A DNA stretch of 62,725 bases from the NCBI GenBank assembly GCA_035359995.1, contig DAORZT010000009.1, positions 1 to 62,725 on the forward strand, read 5' to 3'. This document shows, in pieces, positions 1-9,169 of this stretch; within the stretch, counting starts at the first letter, position 1, and the number at the start of each line of letters is the position of its first letter. Position numbers and translations under genes: made by a program. Origin of the DNA: JAKPCT01 sp029553165. GTDB lineage: Bacteria > Bacillota > UBA4882 > UBA8346. The notes beneath the pieces are model-generated. The model ran no database searches and was not told where the DNA came from. It saw nothing but the letters and a program-made list of their open reading frames with translations.

Positions 1-62
1 AAATATTGTGAATAAGTGAGATTTTAAGAGAAAAATGAAGATCATAGAGGGAGGGATAGATT

Positions 63-1286
63 ATGAAAAAAATAGAGATCGCTGATGGAATCCAGATGTT
101 GTCGATGAACGTAGAACAGATTCTGTTTGAAGGAATGTGGGAACTGTCAAATGGTGTTACCTTGAATTCTTATATTGTAAAGGGCGAGAAGGCGGCGGTT
201 ATTGATGGTGTGATCGGTTGGGATGGAATCCCGGAAACATTGTATCAAAATCTTGAGGAGATCAATGTTAATCCTAAGGAGATCGATTATTTGATCGTCA
301 ACCATATGGAGCCGGACCATTCCGGATGGCTTGAGAATTTTAAGAAGGTTAATGACCAATGCACAATAATCTGTACCGATAAAGCGGCTAAATTAATAAA
401 CTCTTTTTATGGTAGTGAAGACAGAATCAGAGTAGTCAAAGAAGGAGATACCCTGGATTTAGGCAATGGTAAGATCTTAAGTTTTCATCCTACACCGAAT
501 GTACATTGGCCGGATACGATGCTTACATATGAATCAAGCACGAAGACGCTCTTTTCCTGTGATATGTATGGTGCATTTGGTAAAATAGGCGACCATTATT
601 TTGACGATGAACTAACCGCTGCCGAAGTTGAGTTTTTTGAAATTGAAGGTATTAGATATTTTTCAAATGTTATGGCTACTTTTACTCCGATGGTGCGCAA
701 ATCAATCGAAAAGACCAAAGAGTTGGAACTCAAGATTATTGCCCCCGGACATGGACCAGTGTATCGACAAAACCCCCAAAAGATAATCAATGATTACCTG
801 CGACTTTGCCAATACGCCGAAGGAGCTGGCAAGAAAGAAATTACCATTTTATGGGGTTCAATGTATGGCATGACTGAAAAAGCGATTAAACATGCAGAGA
901 AAGTTTTGGAGCGGGAAGGGATTAAAGTAAACAAACTGAAGCTGCCGTTAGCAAGTGAAAGCGAGATGCTGGCTACCGTTTTCCGATCAGCGGGAATAAT
1001 CATTGCCGCGCCTACCTATGAGTATAAATTGTTTCCGCCGGTAGCAGCCGCCATAGAGGAAGTAGGAAGAAAACGAGTCTCCGGCAAAACAGCCCTCTAT
1101 TTTGGTTCTTGTGGCTGGTCGGGTGGCGCTGAAAAAGAGCTGAAAGAGATTGTTGAGCGTAACAGAATGAAATGGGATTTTGTTGATGCTATTGAATTTG
1201 AAGGTTCTCCTACGCCAGAGGTCCTTTCGCGGATTGAGTCAGGGATTATCCAGCTGATTGGGAAGATTGAGCAAAAAGTTGTCTAA
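63..1286 (+). CDS. fprA: FprA-family A-type flavoprotein (flavodiiron protein)
   Basis: Cytoplasmic flavodiiron protein, a family that reduces O2 to water or NO to N2O in anaerobes with electrons from rubredoxin or similar carriers. The N-terminal metallo-beta-lactamase-like domain (about residues 1-250) shows the diiron ligands: H81-x-E83-x-D85-H86 in NHMEPDHSG, H148, D167 and H230. A flavodoxin domain follows, with the FMN phosphate loop GSMYGMT at about 265-271. The length of 407 residues is normal for the short form, without a fused rubredoxin or reductase domain. The ATG is preceded by a GAGGGAGGG ribosome site. It stands alone with its own terminator. Together with the rubrerythrin at 45.3 kb it indicates oxygen-defence chemistry of a strict anaerobe. 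Whether O2 or NO is the physiological substrate cannot be told from sequence. Confidence 0.96.
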   Translation: MKKIEIADGIQMLSMNVEQILFEGMWELSNGVTLNSYIVKGEKAAVIDGVIGWDGIPETLYQNLEEINVNPKEIDYLIVNHMEPDHSGWLENFKKVNDQCTIICTDKAAKLINSFYGSEDRIRVVKEGDTLDLGNGKILSFHPTPNVHWPDTMLTYESSTKTLFSCDMYGAFGKIGDHYFDDELTAAEVEFFEIEGIRYFSNVMATFTPMVRKSIEKTKELELKIIAPGHGPVYRQNPQKIINDYLRLCQYAEGAGKKEITILWGSMYGMTEKAIKHAEKVLEREGIKVNKLKLPLASESEMLATVFRSAGIIIAAPTYEYKLFPPVAAAIEEVGRKRVSGKTALYFGSCGWSGGAEKELKEIVERNRMKWDFVDAIEFEGSPTPEVLSRIESGIIQLIGKIEQKVV

Positions 1287-1294
1287 AAAAGGCA

Positions 1295-1328
1295 CCGGAA
1301 CCGTATGGTTCCGGTCTTTCTTTTTCAT
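1295..1328 (+). terminator. Intrinsic terminator after fprA
   Basis: Perfect 8-bp stem CCGGAACC / GGTTCCGG around a GTAT loop, followed by a T-rich tract (TCTTTCTTTTT). It lies a few bases past the fprA stop. Confidence 0.85.
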
Positions 1329-1387
1329 CCTTTCTTATTCATCAAAGATCCTCAAATGAAAGGTAAACCTATTTGTGAGGTGGAGGT

Positions 1388-2167
1388 TTATTGTTCCAAT
1401 TGTGGCAATGCGTTTGGGTCAGTGGTTATTTCGACTCGATCAAGTCCTTTTGCTTTTATTGTCAGTACAGTTTTGGTGATTAATTCTGCTAAAAGTTCCT
1501 GTTGGGAGAGGTCTAAACTTTCATAACTTTTACTTAATAAGACGACCCATTTACCATCGCTGTTTGAGAAAGAAACACCTTCAACCGTTACCTCATGTTC
1601 TAATAATTCATAGACTTCGGTTTGGACCATTAAAGCTTCCAAAGCGATTTCCGCAGTGGTTTTACCTGCCGTGTTCTCATAGGGATCGCGTAAAATCTGT
1701 CTGGTACCAATTCCATCTCCCTGTGGCAGGAATAATGTAAACTGTAATGGCGGGTTAGTTGGTTTAAAGAAGTCTTTGATTATTTTTTTATTTTGATCGA
1801 TCACCCGGTATTTATAGGTTCCTTGTGGCAATGAGAGAATCAACCTGGGGTAGGTAAAGATCTGGATCACCATCCTTTTTTCAGGTGGATTCAGGGCTTG
1901 AATTACGATCAAATCGTCTTTGAGTTCAACAAAATTTAAGCTGTAACCTCCGGTTGGTTTGATTCCCCAGTTAAAGTAGTAAAAGGTTCGTCCGTCCTCG
2001 TCCCAGGTACGGACCTCCGGGACGGGGTTAAACGGCTCAATATTGAAGGGAAGTTCGTGGATTATTTGAACATCAGTGATTTTTTGATTAGGCAGTTTTA
2101 TTCGGAATGCAATGACTGTACCGGAGATGGTTAATAAAATGATAATTGTAACCAGTGCTTTTTTCAT
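1388..2167 (-). CDS. Exported protein of unknown function, possible GerMN-like C-terminal domain
   Basis: A 259-residue protein with a short basic N-terminus and one hydrophobic stretch (about residues 5-20) that looks like an uncleaved anchor or signal peptide; no lipobox cysteine is present. The middle (about 60-130) is beta-rich. The last 110 residues begin with LFLPQGDGIGTRQI and end with a helix and strand pattern that resembles the GerMN domain of spore-germination and sporulation lipoproteins. That match is by eye only and weak. Start ATG has a GGGAGGTAAG ribosome site. It is transcribed towards fprA and away from the hydratase operon. I do not recognise the protein with confidence. 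Confidence 0.7.
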   Translation of the reverse strand: MKKALVTIIILLTISGTVIAFRIKLPNQKITDVQIIHELPFNIEPFNPVPEVRTWDEDGRTFYYFNWGIKPTGGYSLNFVELKDDLIVIQALNPPEKRMVIQIFTYPRLILSLPQGTYKYRVIDQNKKIIKDFFKPTNPPLQFTLFLPQGDGIGTRQILRDPYENTAGKTTAEIALEALMVQTEVYELLEHEVTVEGVSFSNSDGKWVVLLSKSYESLDLSQQELLAELITKTVLTIKAKGLDRVEITTDPNALPQLEQ

Positions 2168-2297
2168 CTGGCTTACCTCCCTAAAACCTGCTATATTAAT
2201 TTAAACCCAAAATTCTGATAAATGTTTCCTGATTTAAGAATGTAATTAATACCAAATATTTTTAATAAAATTCTTAACGCTTTGTAACGCTGTTGCC

Positions 2298-2326
2298 TTG
2301 ACAGGGTCAGTCAAGAATGATTTAAT
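2298..2326 (+). promoter_or_regulatory. Candidate sigma-A promoter for the hydratase operon
   Basis: TTGACA, 17-bp spacer, TTTAAT, about 50 bp before the GTG start of the hydratase. The -35 box is a full consensus match and the -10 box matches 5 of 6. Confidence 0.55.
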
Positions 2327-2377
2327 GTGTTATAGTATTATTATCGTAGAAAGTATCAGAAAAAGTGAGGGATAAAA

Positions 2378-4720
2378 GTGGTTGAATTATTGGGACGAAA
2401 CGGTGCTTACCTAATCGGTGGTAAGACAATCGTTGAAAATATCGACAAACTATCGGTTGATGAAGTTAACAGTTCTCTTGCTGCAGAGGGGATAACAGTA
2501 ACCGACAGTGAGTTGGTCCGTGAAACAGCACGTACGAATACCATTGCTTATCAAATTCTTAAAAATCATAATCATTCCAGTGATCTTAATAACTTGAAGC
2601 TTCGTTTTGATGCCTTAGCCTCCCATGACATTACTTATGTTGGAATAATCCAGACAGCGCGGGCTAGTGGATTGAAACGCTTTCCGGTGCCATATGTCTT
2701 GACTAACTGTCATAATAGTCTTTGCGCAGTTGGGGGGACGATCAACGAGGATGATCATGTTTTTGGACTTTCAGCTGCTAAAAAGTATGGCGGAATCTTT
2801 GTTCCGGCCCACCAGGCAGTAATTCACCAGTATATGCGGGAGATGATGGCTGGCTGTGGTAAGATGATCCTCGGTTCGGACAGCCATACCCGTTATGGCG
2901 CTTTAGGGACGATGGCTATCGGTGAAGGCGGACCTGAAATTGTCAAACAATTATTAGAAAAGACTTATGATGTTGCATTTCCAGGAATTATTGCAGTCTA
3001 TCTTGAAGGTAGCCCTAAACCGGGTGTTGGGCCGCAGGATGTTGCGTTAGCCATTATTAAAGCAGTCTTTGCGAATGGTTTTGTTAAAAATAAAGTGATG
3101 GAGTTTGTTGGACCGGGTATTGCTAACCTCTCGGTTGACTATCGTAATGGTATTGATGTAATGACAACCGAGACGACCTGCCTCAGTTCGATTTGGGTGA
3201 CCGATGAAGCAGTCCGGGAATATTTTGAGATTCATGGACGTCCAGAGGCATATGCCAAGTTAGAACCAGGTAAAGTAGCTTATTACGATGGTGTTATCAA
3301 AGTTGATTTAAGCAAGATTGAATCAATGATTGCCTTGCCGTTCCATCCCAGCAATGTCTACTCCATTAAGGAACTCAATGAAAATGTCTATGATATCTTA
3401 AAAGCTGTTGAAGTAGAAGGACAAAAGCAGTTAGACAATCCGAAACTACAGTTTAAACTGAGTCCAAAAGTTGAAGACGGACGACTCCAGGTTGATCAAG
3501 GAGTAGTTGCCGGTTGTGCCGGCGGTACTTTTGAAAATATTTGCGCGATGGCTGATATTATTGGTAATGCCTCGATTGGAACCGATGAGTTCTGGTTAAG
3601 CGTTTATCCTGCCAGCCAACCGGTGAACCTGGAATTGGTAAACAATGGAGTAGCGGCGAAGCTTCTCACCGCAGGCGCAACGCTACGGACTGCTTTCTGT
3701 GGGCCATGTTTTGGCGCAGGGGACGTCCCGGCAAATGAAGGTTTGAGTATCCGTCATACAACCCGAAACTTCCCCAATCGCGAAGGTTCGAAACCCGCTA
3801 ACGGGCAGATTGCTTCGGTAGCTCTGATGGATGCCCGTTCGATTGCGGCAACTTCAATCAATGGCGGCCGGTTGACTGCGGCAACTGAAGTTGGTGCTAC
3901 GGGATCGCAGGTGGCTTATCACTTTAATAAAACGGTTTACGATAATCGGGTTTATCAAGGTTATGGTAAAGCGAATCCGGAATTAGAACTGAAGTTTGGT
4001 CCGAATATTGTTGATTGGCCGAAGATGACTGCGTTGCCTGACAATCTGCTCTTACGGCTGGTAGCGGTGATCCATGACCCGGTAACAACAACTGATGAAT
4101 TGATTCCTTCCGGTGAAACATCATCATATCGGTCCAACCCGCTTAAATTAGCGGAATTTGCCTTATCAAGAAAAGTCCCTGAATATGTCGGTCGGGCAAA
4201 AGAGATCCAGCAGCTCGAAGAAGAACGGCGGCAATTGGTTGCCAGCGGTTTAGCAAATCTTGAAACCGCTTCAGTTGCAAAATTATTTGATTCATTAAAG
4301 GGTTTAGGACAAACAGCGGCCGAATTAATTGGGAATACCGGTCTGGGAAGCATTATTTTTGCGATGCGTCCCGGAGACGGTTCAGCGCGTGAACAAGCCG
4401 CCTCCTGTCAGAAAGTATTAGGAGGTTGGGGGAATATCGCGGTTGAATATGCTACCAAACGTTACCGCAGTAACGTAATCAACTGGGGAATGTTACCTTT
4501 TATAATTGATACTGCTGATGTAGATAAACTAAGCGTTGATCAATATCTGTTTATTCCGGGAATCCGTACTGCGGTTGCTTCCGGAGCAGATACAGTTACT
4601 GCCCAAATTATTAATTCGACAGGCACAGTTGAGATTCAACTGAAGCTGCCTAATTTGACCAAAGACGAACGGGATGTCATTTTGGCTGGTAGTTTAATTA
4701 ATTATTATAAGGTAGGGTAA
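2378..4720 (+). CDS. Aconitase-superfamily hydratase, YbhJ type
   Basis: A 780-residue Fe-S hydro-lyase of the aconitase superfamily, closest by pattern to the uncharacterised E. coli YbhJ hydratase group rather than to AcnA/AcnB. It keeps the three cluster cysteines: C380 (in VVAGCAGG) and C441/C444 (in FCGPCFG). The active-site loop LGSDSHT is present at about 166-171, as is the arginine motif FPNREG at about 464-469. The C-terminal swivel domain includes RYRSNVINWGMLP. Translation starts at GTG after GTGAGGG. The next gene begins 2 bp after the stop, so the two are probably co-translated. The substrate is unknown; a sugar-derived acid would fit the YhcH-family partner, but that is inference. 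The separate large aconitase roles of the TCA cycle should not be assigned here. Confidence 0.88.
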   Translation: MVELLGRNGAYLIGGKTIVENIDKLSVDEVNSSLAAEGITVTDSELVRETARTNTIAYQILKNHNHSSDLNNLKLRFDALASHDITYVGIIQTARASGLKRFPVPYVLTNCHNSLCAVGGTINEDDHVFGLSAAKKYGGIFVPAHQAVIHQYMREMMAGCGKMILGSDSHTRYGALGTMAIGEGGPEIVKQLLEKTYDVAFPGIIAVYLEGSPKPGVGPQDVALAIIKAVFANGFVKNKVMEFVGPGIANLSVDYRNGIDVMTTETTCLSSIWVTDEAVREYFEIHGRPEAYAKLEPGKVAYYDGVIKVDLSKIESMIALPFHPSNVYSIKELNENVYDILKAVEVEGQKQLDNPKLQFKLSPKVEDGRLQVDQGVVAGCAGGTFENICAMADIIGNASIGTDEFWLSVYPASQPVNLELVNNGVAAKLLTAGATLRTAFCGPCFGAGDVPANEGLSIRHTTRNFPNREGSKPANGQIASVALMDARSIAATSINGGRLTAATEVGATGSQVAYHFNKTVYDNRVYQGYGKANPELELKFGPNIVDWPKMTALPDNLLLRLVAVIHDPVTTTDELIPSGETSSYRSNPLKLAEFALSRKVPEYVGRAKEIQQLEEERRQLVASGLANLETASVAKLFDSLKGLGQTAAELIGNTGLGSIIFAMRPGDGSAREQAASCQKVLGGWGNIAVEYATKRYRSNVINWGMLPFIIDTADVDKLSVDQYLFIPGIRTAVASGADTVTAQIINSTGTVEIQLKLPNLTKDERDVILAGSLINYYKVG

Positions 4721-4722
4721 AG

Positions 4723-5193
4723 ATGATCTTTGATAAGATTAGCAATTTAAAATTATATGAAAAGGTGCTTCCAGCCCCTTTAATTAAAGGATTACAGTAT
4801 CTAAAGGAGACCGATATTGTTAAATTAGAGTCTGGTAAGTATGAAATCGACGGTGAAAATATCTTCGCTATGGTACAGGATTATTCCACCTTTCCCAAAG
4901 AGGAGCGACGACCAGAAGCACACCGGAAATATATTGATATCCAGTATTTGTCAAAAGGTAGTGAGATCATTGGTTTTGCTCCTGCGAGATCTGACTATCA
5001 AATCGATGAAGATTTGTTGGAGGAGAAGGATTTGCTATTTTACAGTCAGATTTATGACGAGACCGACTTGGTTTTAGATGAGGGGATGTTTGCCATCTTC
5101 TTTCCTGATGAAATCCATCGACCATGTTGTCAGAACCGGGCTGAAAGTTATGTTAAAAAAGTAGTAGTTAAAGTGGCCGCGAGTTTAATATGA
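4723..5193 (+). CDS. YhcH/YjgK/YiaL family protein (DUF386)
   Basis: A 156-residue cupin-like protein of the YhcH/YjgK/YiaL (DUF386) family. Family signatures visible are PEAHRKYIDIQYL (about 66-78), a central IGFAP, and the C-terminal FFPDEIHRPC with conserved histidine and acidic residues that usually bind metal. Members sit in gene sets for sialic acid, rare sugars or alginate-type acids and are suspected to be isomerases or mutarotases. The ATG lies 2 bp after the stop of the hydratase, which suggests translational coupling and a shared pathway. The reaction is not known. Confidence 0.88.
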   Translation: MIFDKISNLKLYEKVLPAPLIKGLQYLKETDIVKLESGKYEIDGENIFAMVQDYSTFPKEERRPEAHRKYIDIQYLSKGSEIIGFAPARSDYQIDEDLLEEKDLLFYSQIYDETDLVLDEGMFAIFFPDEIHRPCCQNRAESYVKKVVVKVAASLI

Positions 5194-5328
5194 TTGGGTA
5201 ATTGTTGCAAATAACTAGCTGTTACCAACGGTGTCCACATGGTGAAGAAACCTATTGGTAATAAGTGATTGGCTACTTTAGTTAACCGATAGGGACTATA
5301 GTTAAATATCTTTTATTAATTGAAAATG

Positions 5329-5368
5329 GGCTATTGTGAAAGTTAAAATTTTGCAATAGTCTTTTTTT
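5329..5368 (+). terminator. Intrinsic terminator downstream of the hydratase operon
   Basis: An 8-bp stem GGCTATTG / CAATAGTC (one G-T pair) with a 17-nt loop is followed by T7. It closes the hydratase/DUF386 operon and separates it from the truncated chemoreceptor. Confidence 0.65.
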
Positions 5369-5452
5369 AAATTCATCTTAACAAGTTTATTTTTTAACAA
5401 TAGGATTACAAAACGATGTATTTTGTTCTAACTGAATAAAGAGATTCAAGCG

Positions 5453-6793
5453 GTGATTGATGAGTTGTTTGAATTTAATGTTAGTGATGCGAAGACGAAG
5501 GCCGATCAAAATACCAAAATTGCTAATACTGCTTCTACTACGATGGTTATAATCATTATTGTGGCGATGTTTTTGGCGATTGGTCTAGGACTTTTCATTT
5601 CACGTACAATTAGTAATCCAGTTAAACAATTGGTAAATGCGGCTGATCAACTGGCAATAGGAGATGTAAATGTCAAAATAATAGCTAATACTAAGGATGA
5701 AATTGGCCATTTAATGGAGTCATTTGGGAAAATGGTTGACAATATTAAAGAGCAAGCTGAAATTGCGGAAAAAATTGCTGCCGGTGATCTGACAGTTGAA
5801 GTAAGAGTGAAGTCGGAGAAGGACCTTTTGGGACAGAAACTCAAAGAGATGGTGCAGACTAATAATGAAATATTGAACAATATCAGTACAGCATCGGATC
5901 AGGTTGCTGCAGGAGCTAAACAAGTCTCTGTTTCCAGTCAGGCATTATCACAGGGTTCAACCGAGCAAGCCAGCTCCATAGAGGAGATTACCAATACAGT
6001 TACTCATATTGCAAATCAAATCAGACAGAATGCAAGCAATGCCAATAAAGCAAATGAATTGGCAGAAGCAGCCAAAGACTTAGCGACGCAAGGCAACAAT
6101 CAAATGTCAGGAATGTTAGGGGCAATGCAGCAAATCAATGATTCATCCAGTAATATCTCAAAGATCATTAAGGTTATTGATGAGATCGCTTTCCAGACCA
6201 ATATTCTAGCATTAAACGCAGCTGTGGAAGCAGCCAGGGCAGGTCAACATGGTAAAGGCTTTGCAGTTGTCGCAGAGGAGGTACGTAACCTGGCAGCCCG
6301 TAGTGCTAATGCAGCGAAAGAAACCACTGAATTAATTGAGAGTTCAATCAAACGGGTGGAAGCCGGGACTGAAATTGCTAACGATACTGCAGCCGCATTG
6401 ACGAAGATTGTCAGTGGCGTTGCCGAGGTTGCACAGCTGGTCGAAGAGATTGCAAGCGCCTCTAACGAACAAGCAACGGGAATCTCTCAAGTTAATCAAG
6501 CAATTGGTCAGGTGTCCCAAGTCGTTCAGGCAAATTCGGCTACTGCCGAAGAAAGCGCTTCTGCCAGTGAGGAGCTGTCAAGTCAAGCAGGACTGTTAAA
6601 AGACATGGTCAGGAAGTTTAAGTTAAAGAAGGTCAGTGACTTTTATCATGGACAAAATGCTTTATTTGGCGGTGCAGGTGTTAACAGTGGCTTGTTAGCT
6701 TCCAACCAGAACAGCGGGATGTTTTTACAAGATGATTCCGGAGCGGTAACTGATCGGAAGATAATACTTGATCAGGAATTTGGGAAGTATTAA
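5453..6793 (+). CDS. Methyl-accepting chemotaxis protein, N-terminally truncated
   Basis: A 446-residue receptor fragment from GTG. It has one membrane segment (about residues 28-50), a HAMP pair (about 52-155) and a full signalling domain with the hairpin tip region EIAFQTNILALNAAVEAARAG. The sensor domain is missing. Codons just upstream (LNKEIQA) continue the end of a four-helix sensor in frame, but a TAA stands right before them and no first membrane helix or normal ribosome site is seen. It therefore looks like a receptor that lost its N-terminal half; if made, it would be tethered by one helix and lack a ligand domain. The tail ends in IILDQEFGKY, a variant of the tail shared by the other receptors of this window. 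Confidence 0.8.
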   Translation: MIDELFEFNVSDAKTKADQNTKIANTASTTMVIIIIVAMFLAIGLGLFISRTISNPVKQLVNAADQLAIGDVNVKIIANTKDEIGHLMESFGKMVDNIKEQAEIAEKIAAGDLTVEVRVKSEKDLLGQKLKEMVQTNNEILNNISTASDQVAAGAKQVSVSSQALSQGSTEQASSIEEITNTVTHIANQIRQNASNANKANELAEAAKDLATQGNNQMSGMLGAMQQINDSSSNISKIIKVIDEIAFQTNILALNAAVEAARAGQHGKGFAVVAEEVRNLAARSANAAKETTELIESSIKRVEAGTEIANDTAAALTKIVSGVAEVAQLVEEIASASNEQATGISQVNQAIGQVSQVVQANSATAEESASASEELSSQAGLLKDMVRKFKLKKVSDFYHGQNALFGGAGVNSGLLASNQNSGMFLQDDSGAVTDRKIILDQEFGKY

Positions 6794-6823
6794 GATAAAC
6801 TAATCAATAATTATTCCCAGGAT

Positions 6824-6873
6824 GCTGTTGCAAAATATAATTTTTGCCAACAGCTTTTCTGTTCTTTCTTTTT
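6824..6873 (+). terminator. Intrinsic terminator; the 6794-7131 gap
   Basis: Stem GCTGTTG-CAAAA / TTTTG-CCAACAGC with one bulged base is followed by TTTTCTGTTCTTTCTTTTT. The remainder of the 338-bp gap to the next gene is AT-rich, contains the promoter listed at 7013, and shows no coding remnant or riboswitch that I recognise. Confidence 0.7.
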
Positions 6874-7012
6874 CAAACTTTTTGCCGTGCCGGAAAAATT
6901 GTTACGGCTGAAAAATTCACCAAGTTTAACTGTAAGCAGAGGATTCAAATGGGATAAAAAGTAATATATTAGCAATTTTTTCAATTCCAATCAACTTTAT
7001 ATGATTTTGAAC

Positions 7013-7041
7013 TTAAACTTATCAAAAAAGTCTGTTATAAT
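7013..7041 (+). promoter_or_regulatory. Candidate extended -10 promoter for the aldolase-like gene
   Basis: TTAAAC, 17-bp spacer, TATAAT, with a TG one base ahead of the -10 (TGTTATAAT), about 90 bp before the TTG start. Confidence 0.5.
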
Positions 7042-7131
7042 AAAATGGATTCTAAATAATTAAGTCTCATAAGACGGTACCTGAAGGGCATCAAATGACT
7101 TCTAGATCTTACCAGCAAGGAGTGTCTTCGA

Positions 7132-7959
7132 TTGAGTATCGGTAATATCTTAGAGATTGTTAGAAACGCAAGAAAACACGGAAGAGCTGTTGGGGCATTT
7201 GAAATAAACGGACTGGAAGAAGGGCTAGGTATTTATGATGCGGTTGTAGCGACCAACCAACCAGTGATTCTTCAAGTGAATAATCAGAATGTTGGTGCGG
7301 CATTTTATCAATTTTATGCAGGATTAGCGCGTTTGGTGGCTGAATTGTGCCCTGTTCCGGTTGGGGTGCAACTTACATACTGTTCAAATTTTGAAGATGC
7401 AGTAAGCGCGATTAATGCCGGTTTTTTATCGCTTATGGTTGACTGTACCAAATCTGCCTGGGAAGATAACATAAAGCTGGTGACCGAAATTGTTAAATAT
7501 GCACATCGTAAAGATGTAACGGTTGAGGTATTGTTGGACAGTATCAGTGTTCCTGAAGAACCAATGATTAATGAAACTGATGAGCGTTATCTTGACCGGT
7601 TACTGCAATTTGTCTTAGATACAAAAATTGATTTATTGGCTTTTTTGTTAAATACAACAACTAAGATGGATGAACCTCAAGTAAATTACCTTAAGTTGCA
7701 GCAATTGCAAGAAACGATGCCGGTTCCGCTTGTCTTGGTTGAGAGGGCCCAATTAAAACCGGTGGTAGCCAAGCAGTGTATCAAACTTGGTATTGCTAAA
7801 GTTAATTTTATGGATAGCTTATTGGAAGAGTATTTGAATCAGGTGTTCGTATATTACCAGAACGATCATCAAATCGCGAGTCTTCCCCAGGAATTGCTGA
7901 AGATTGGGAGAAGCAGGGTTGCCGAGCTTGTTAATCAAAAGCTTATATTATTGAGCTGA
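7132..7959 (+). CDS. Class II fructose-bisphosphate aldolase-like protein without the metal site (probable pseudoenzyme)
   Basis: A 275-residue protein that follows the class II aldolase (KbaY/GatY/Fba) fold end to end but lacks its chemistry. Where active members have LHLDHG it has VQLTYC (about residues 78-83). The region normally VEAELG reads VEVLLD. The glycine-rich LHGGSG phosphate and zinc segment is LVERAQ (about 203-208). The later strand GIAKVNFMDS retains the family shape (normally GIxKxNxDTD). The zinc histidines and catalytic aspartate are therefore absent. TTG is taken as start because AAGGAG lies 9 bp before it. It is monocistronic and convergent with the patatin gene. It may be a regulatory or structural homologue, or have a new activity; true aldolase function is unlikely. 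Confidence 0.75.
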   Translation: MSIGNILEIVRNARKHGRAVGAFEINGLEEGLGIYDAVVATNQPVILQVNNQNVGAAFYQFYAGLARLVAELCPVPVGVQLTYCSNFEDAVSAINAGFLSLMVDCTKSAWEDNIKLVTEIVKYAHRKDVTVEVLLDSISVPEEPMINETDERYLDRLLQFVLDTKIDLLAFLLNTTTKMDEPQVNYLKLQQLQETMPVPLVLVERAQLKPVVAKQCIKLGIAKVNFMDSLLEEYLNQVFVYYQNDHQIASLPQELLKIGRSRVAELVNQKLILLS

Positions 7960-7966
7960 AAACATT

Positions 7967-8006
7967 AAACCTTTGGAAATTGGCTTCAATTAACAAAGGT
8001 TTTTTA
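7967..8006 (+). terminator. Intrinsic terminator of the aldolase-like gene
   Basis: A 9-bp stem AAACCTTTG / CAAAGGTTT with an 18-nt loop runs into T6. It is placed between the convergent aldolase-like and patatin genes. Confidence 0.7.
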
Positions 8007-8050
8007 TTGTTGATTCCTAAAAAATTAATACCATGTCCTCAAGGAAATGA

Positions 8051-8974
8051 TCACTTAGCGCTAATCCTAGTAGTTTCTAAGTGACCGATTAATTGAGGGT
8101 TTTGGGCTGCCTGATAACCGCTTTCGATGTTGGCACGAATAGCAGCCGGCTCAAAATCCAAAATGTTACCCTTTAAACTTTTTGGGGGAGCAATCAGATG
8201 GATCGGTATTTTTTGTTTTCCGGGAATACACCGGTAATGCTGGTTGATTAGTCTGGCTACCTGTAAGTCATTGGCGCTGATCTCATTGGACATGATTTGA
8301 ATGGTCCGGAGTAACGAAGCAAATACACCACGATAACTAACTGTTTCGATCAATGGATGGAGTTTTTCATCGACTGGAAAAGTTAATATCACTAATATTT
8401 CATCGGGATGTTCCTTAATTGCTGCCGCTAAAGGAGTGGTATCTCTTAAGCCACCGTCGTACCAATGTTGACCATTGATTTGCACCGGTGGGAAGAAGAC
8501 GGGAATACTGGCGCTTGCTAAAATGAAATCTAGGAACTGCTCTTTAATACTGCGATTACGGCTGTCAGCGAAGAAGAGTTCACCGGTTTCGATGGCAACG
8601 GCGGTTACTTTGGTAAATTTATTGGGATTGTTACAGAGCCGGTCAGGGTCAATCTGTTCCTTGATTATCCGGCGTAGTCCGTTGGGATTATATAAAGCGT
8701 CATTAAATATTAGCCTGAGGAATTTGCCCCAATTTCTGGAATAAATTGAGTCATTTCCTTTGATTGACAACCATAATTGTTTTAGCTGGGATGTTTGAGC
8801 AACTAATTCCCGATAGTTTTTGGCCATACCTAAAACAGCTGCATTGAGCGCGCCGACGCTTGTTCCAAAGAACATGTCAAAATCAATACCTTCTTTGACA
8901 ACCAGGTATTCAATTGCGCCAACCTCAAAGGCGCCTCTTACTCCACCACCTGCCAGTACCAGCGCTCGTTTCAT
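8051..8974 (-). CDS. Patatin-like phospholipase, RssA/NTE family
   Basis: A 307-residue serine lipid hydrolase. Visible are the oxyanion-hole loop GGGVRG (9-14), the nucleophile elbow GTSVG with S39, and the DGG motif with D173 that completes the Ser-Asp dyad. No signal peptide is present, so it acts in the cytoplasm or at the inner face of the membrane. Bacterial RssA-type members hydrolyse acyl esters of phospholipids, but their physiological substrates are mostly unknown. The start is ATG, with a GGAGGATAAA ribosome site. It sits alone on the minus strand between chemotaxis receptor genes and shows no obvious functional link with them. Confidence 0.93.
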   Translation of the reverse strand: MKRALVLAGGGVRGAFEVGAIEYLVVKEGIDFDMFFGTSVGALNAAVLGMAKNYRELVAQTSQLKQLWLSIKGNDSIYSRNWGKFLRLIFNDALYNPNGLRRIIKEQIDPDRLCNNPNKFTKVTAVAIETGELFFADSRNRSIKEQFLDFILASASIPVFFPPVQINGQHWYDGGLRDTTPLAAAIKEHPDEILVILTFPVDEKLHPLIETVSYRGVFASLLRTIQIMSNEISANDLQVARLINQHYRCIPGKQKIPIHLIAPPKSLKGNILDFEPAAIRANIESGYQAAQNPQLIGHLETTRISAK

Positions 8975-9169
8975 TTTATCCTCCGGGTCATTAATTACAA
9001 TATTATATGCTTATTACCTGCCAAAGTGTATTTTATTTTGGTTGTAGTAAACAAAAAACTCTAAATTTATACCTCAAATTAGTCGAATTATATTTTGAAA
9101 CGTTAGTTCGGAAGGTGAGGGCAGGGTGAGGTAGGATCCAATTTACAGAATTCGGAGGGAATACAATAG

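Noticed and set aside
1305..1526. Plus-strand open frame after fprA.
   Set aside because: It starts within the terminator hairpin of fprA and overlaps the minus-strand exported-protein gene.
7042..7131. Riboswitch in the 90-base leader of the aldolase-like gene.
   Set aside because: No match to the conserved cores of the c-di-GMP, preQ1, ZTP, purine or T-box elements that I know, and no terminator/antiterminator pair.
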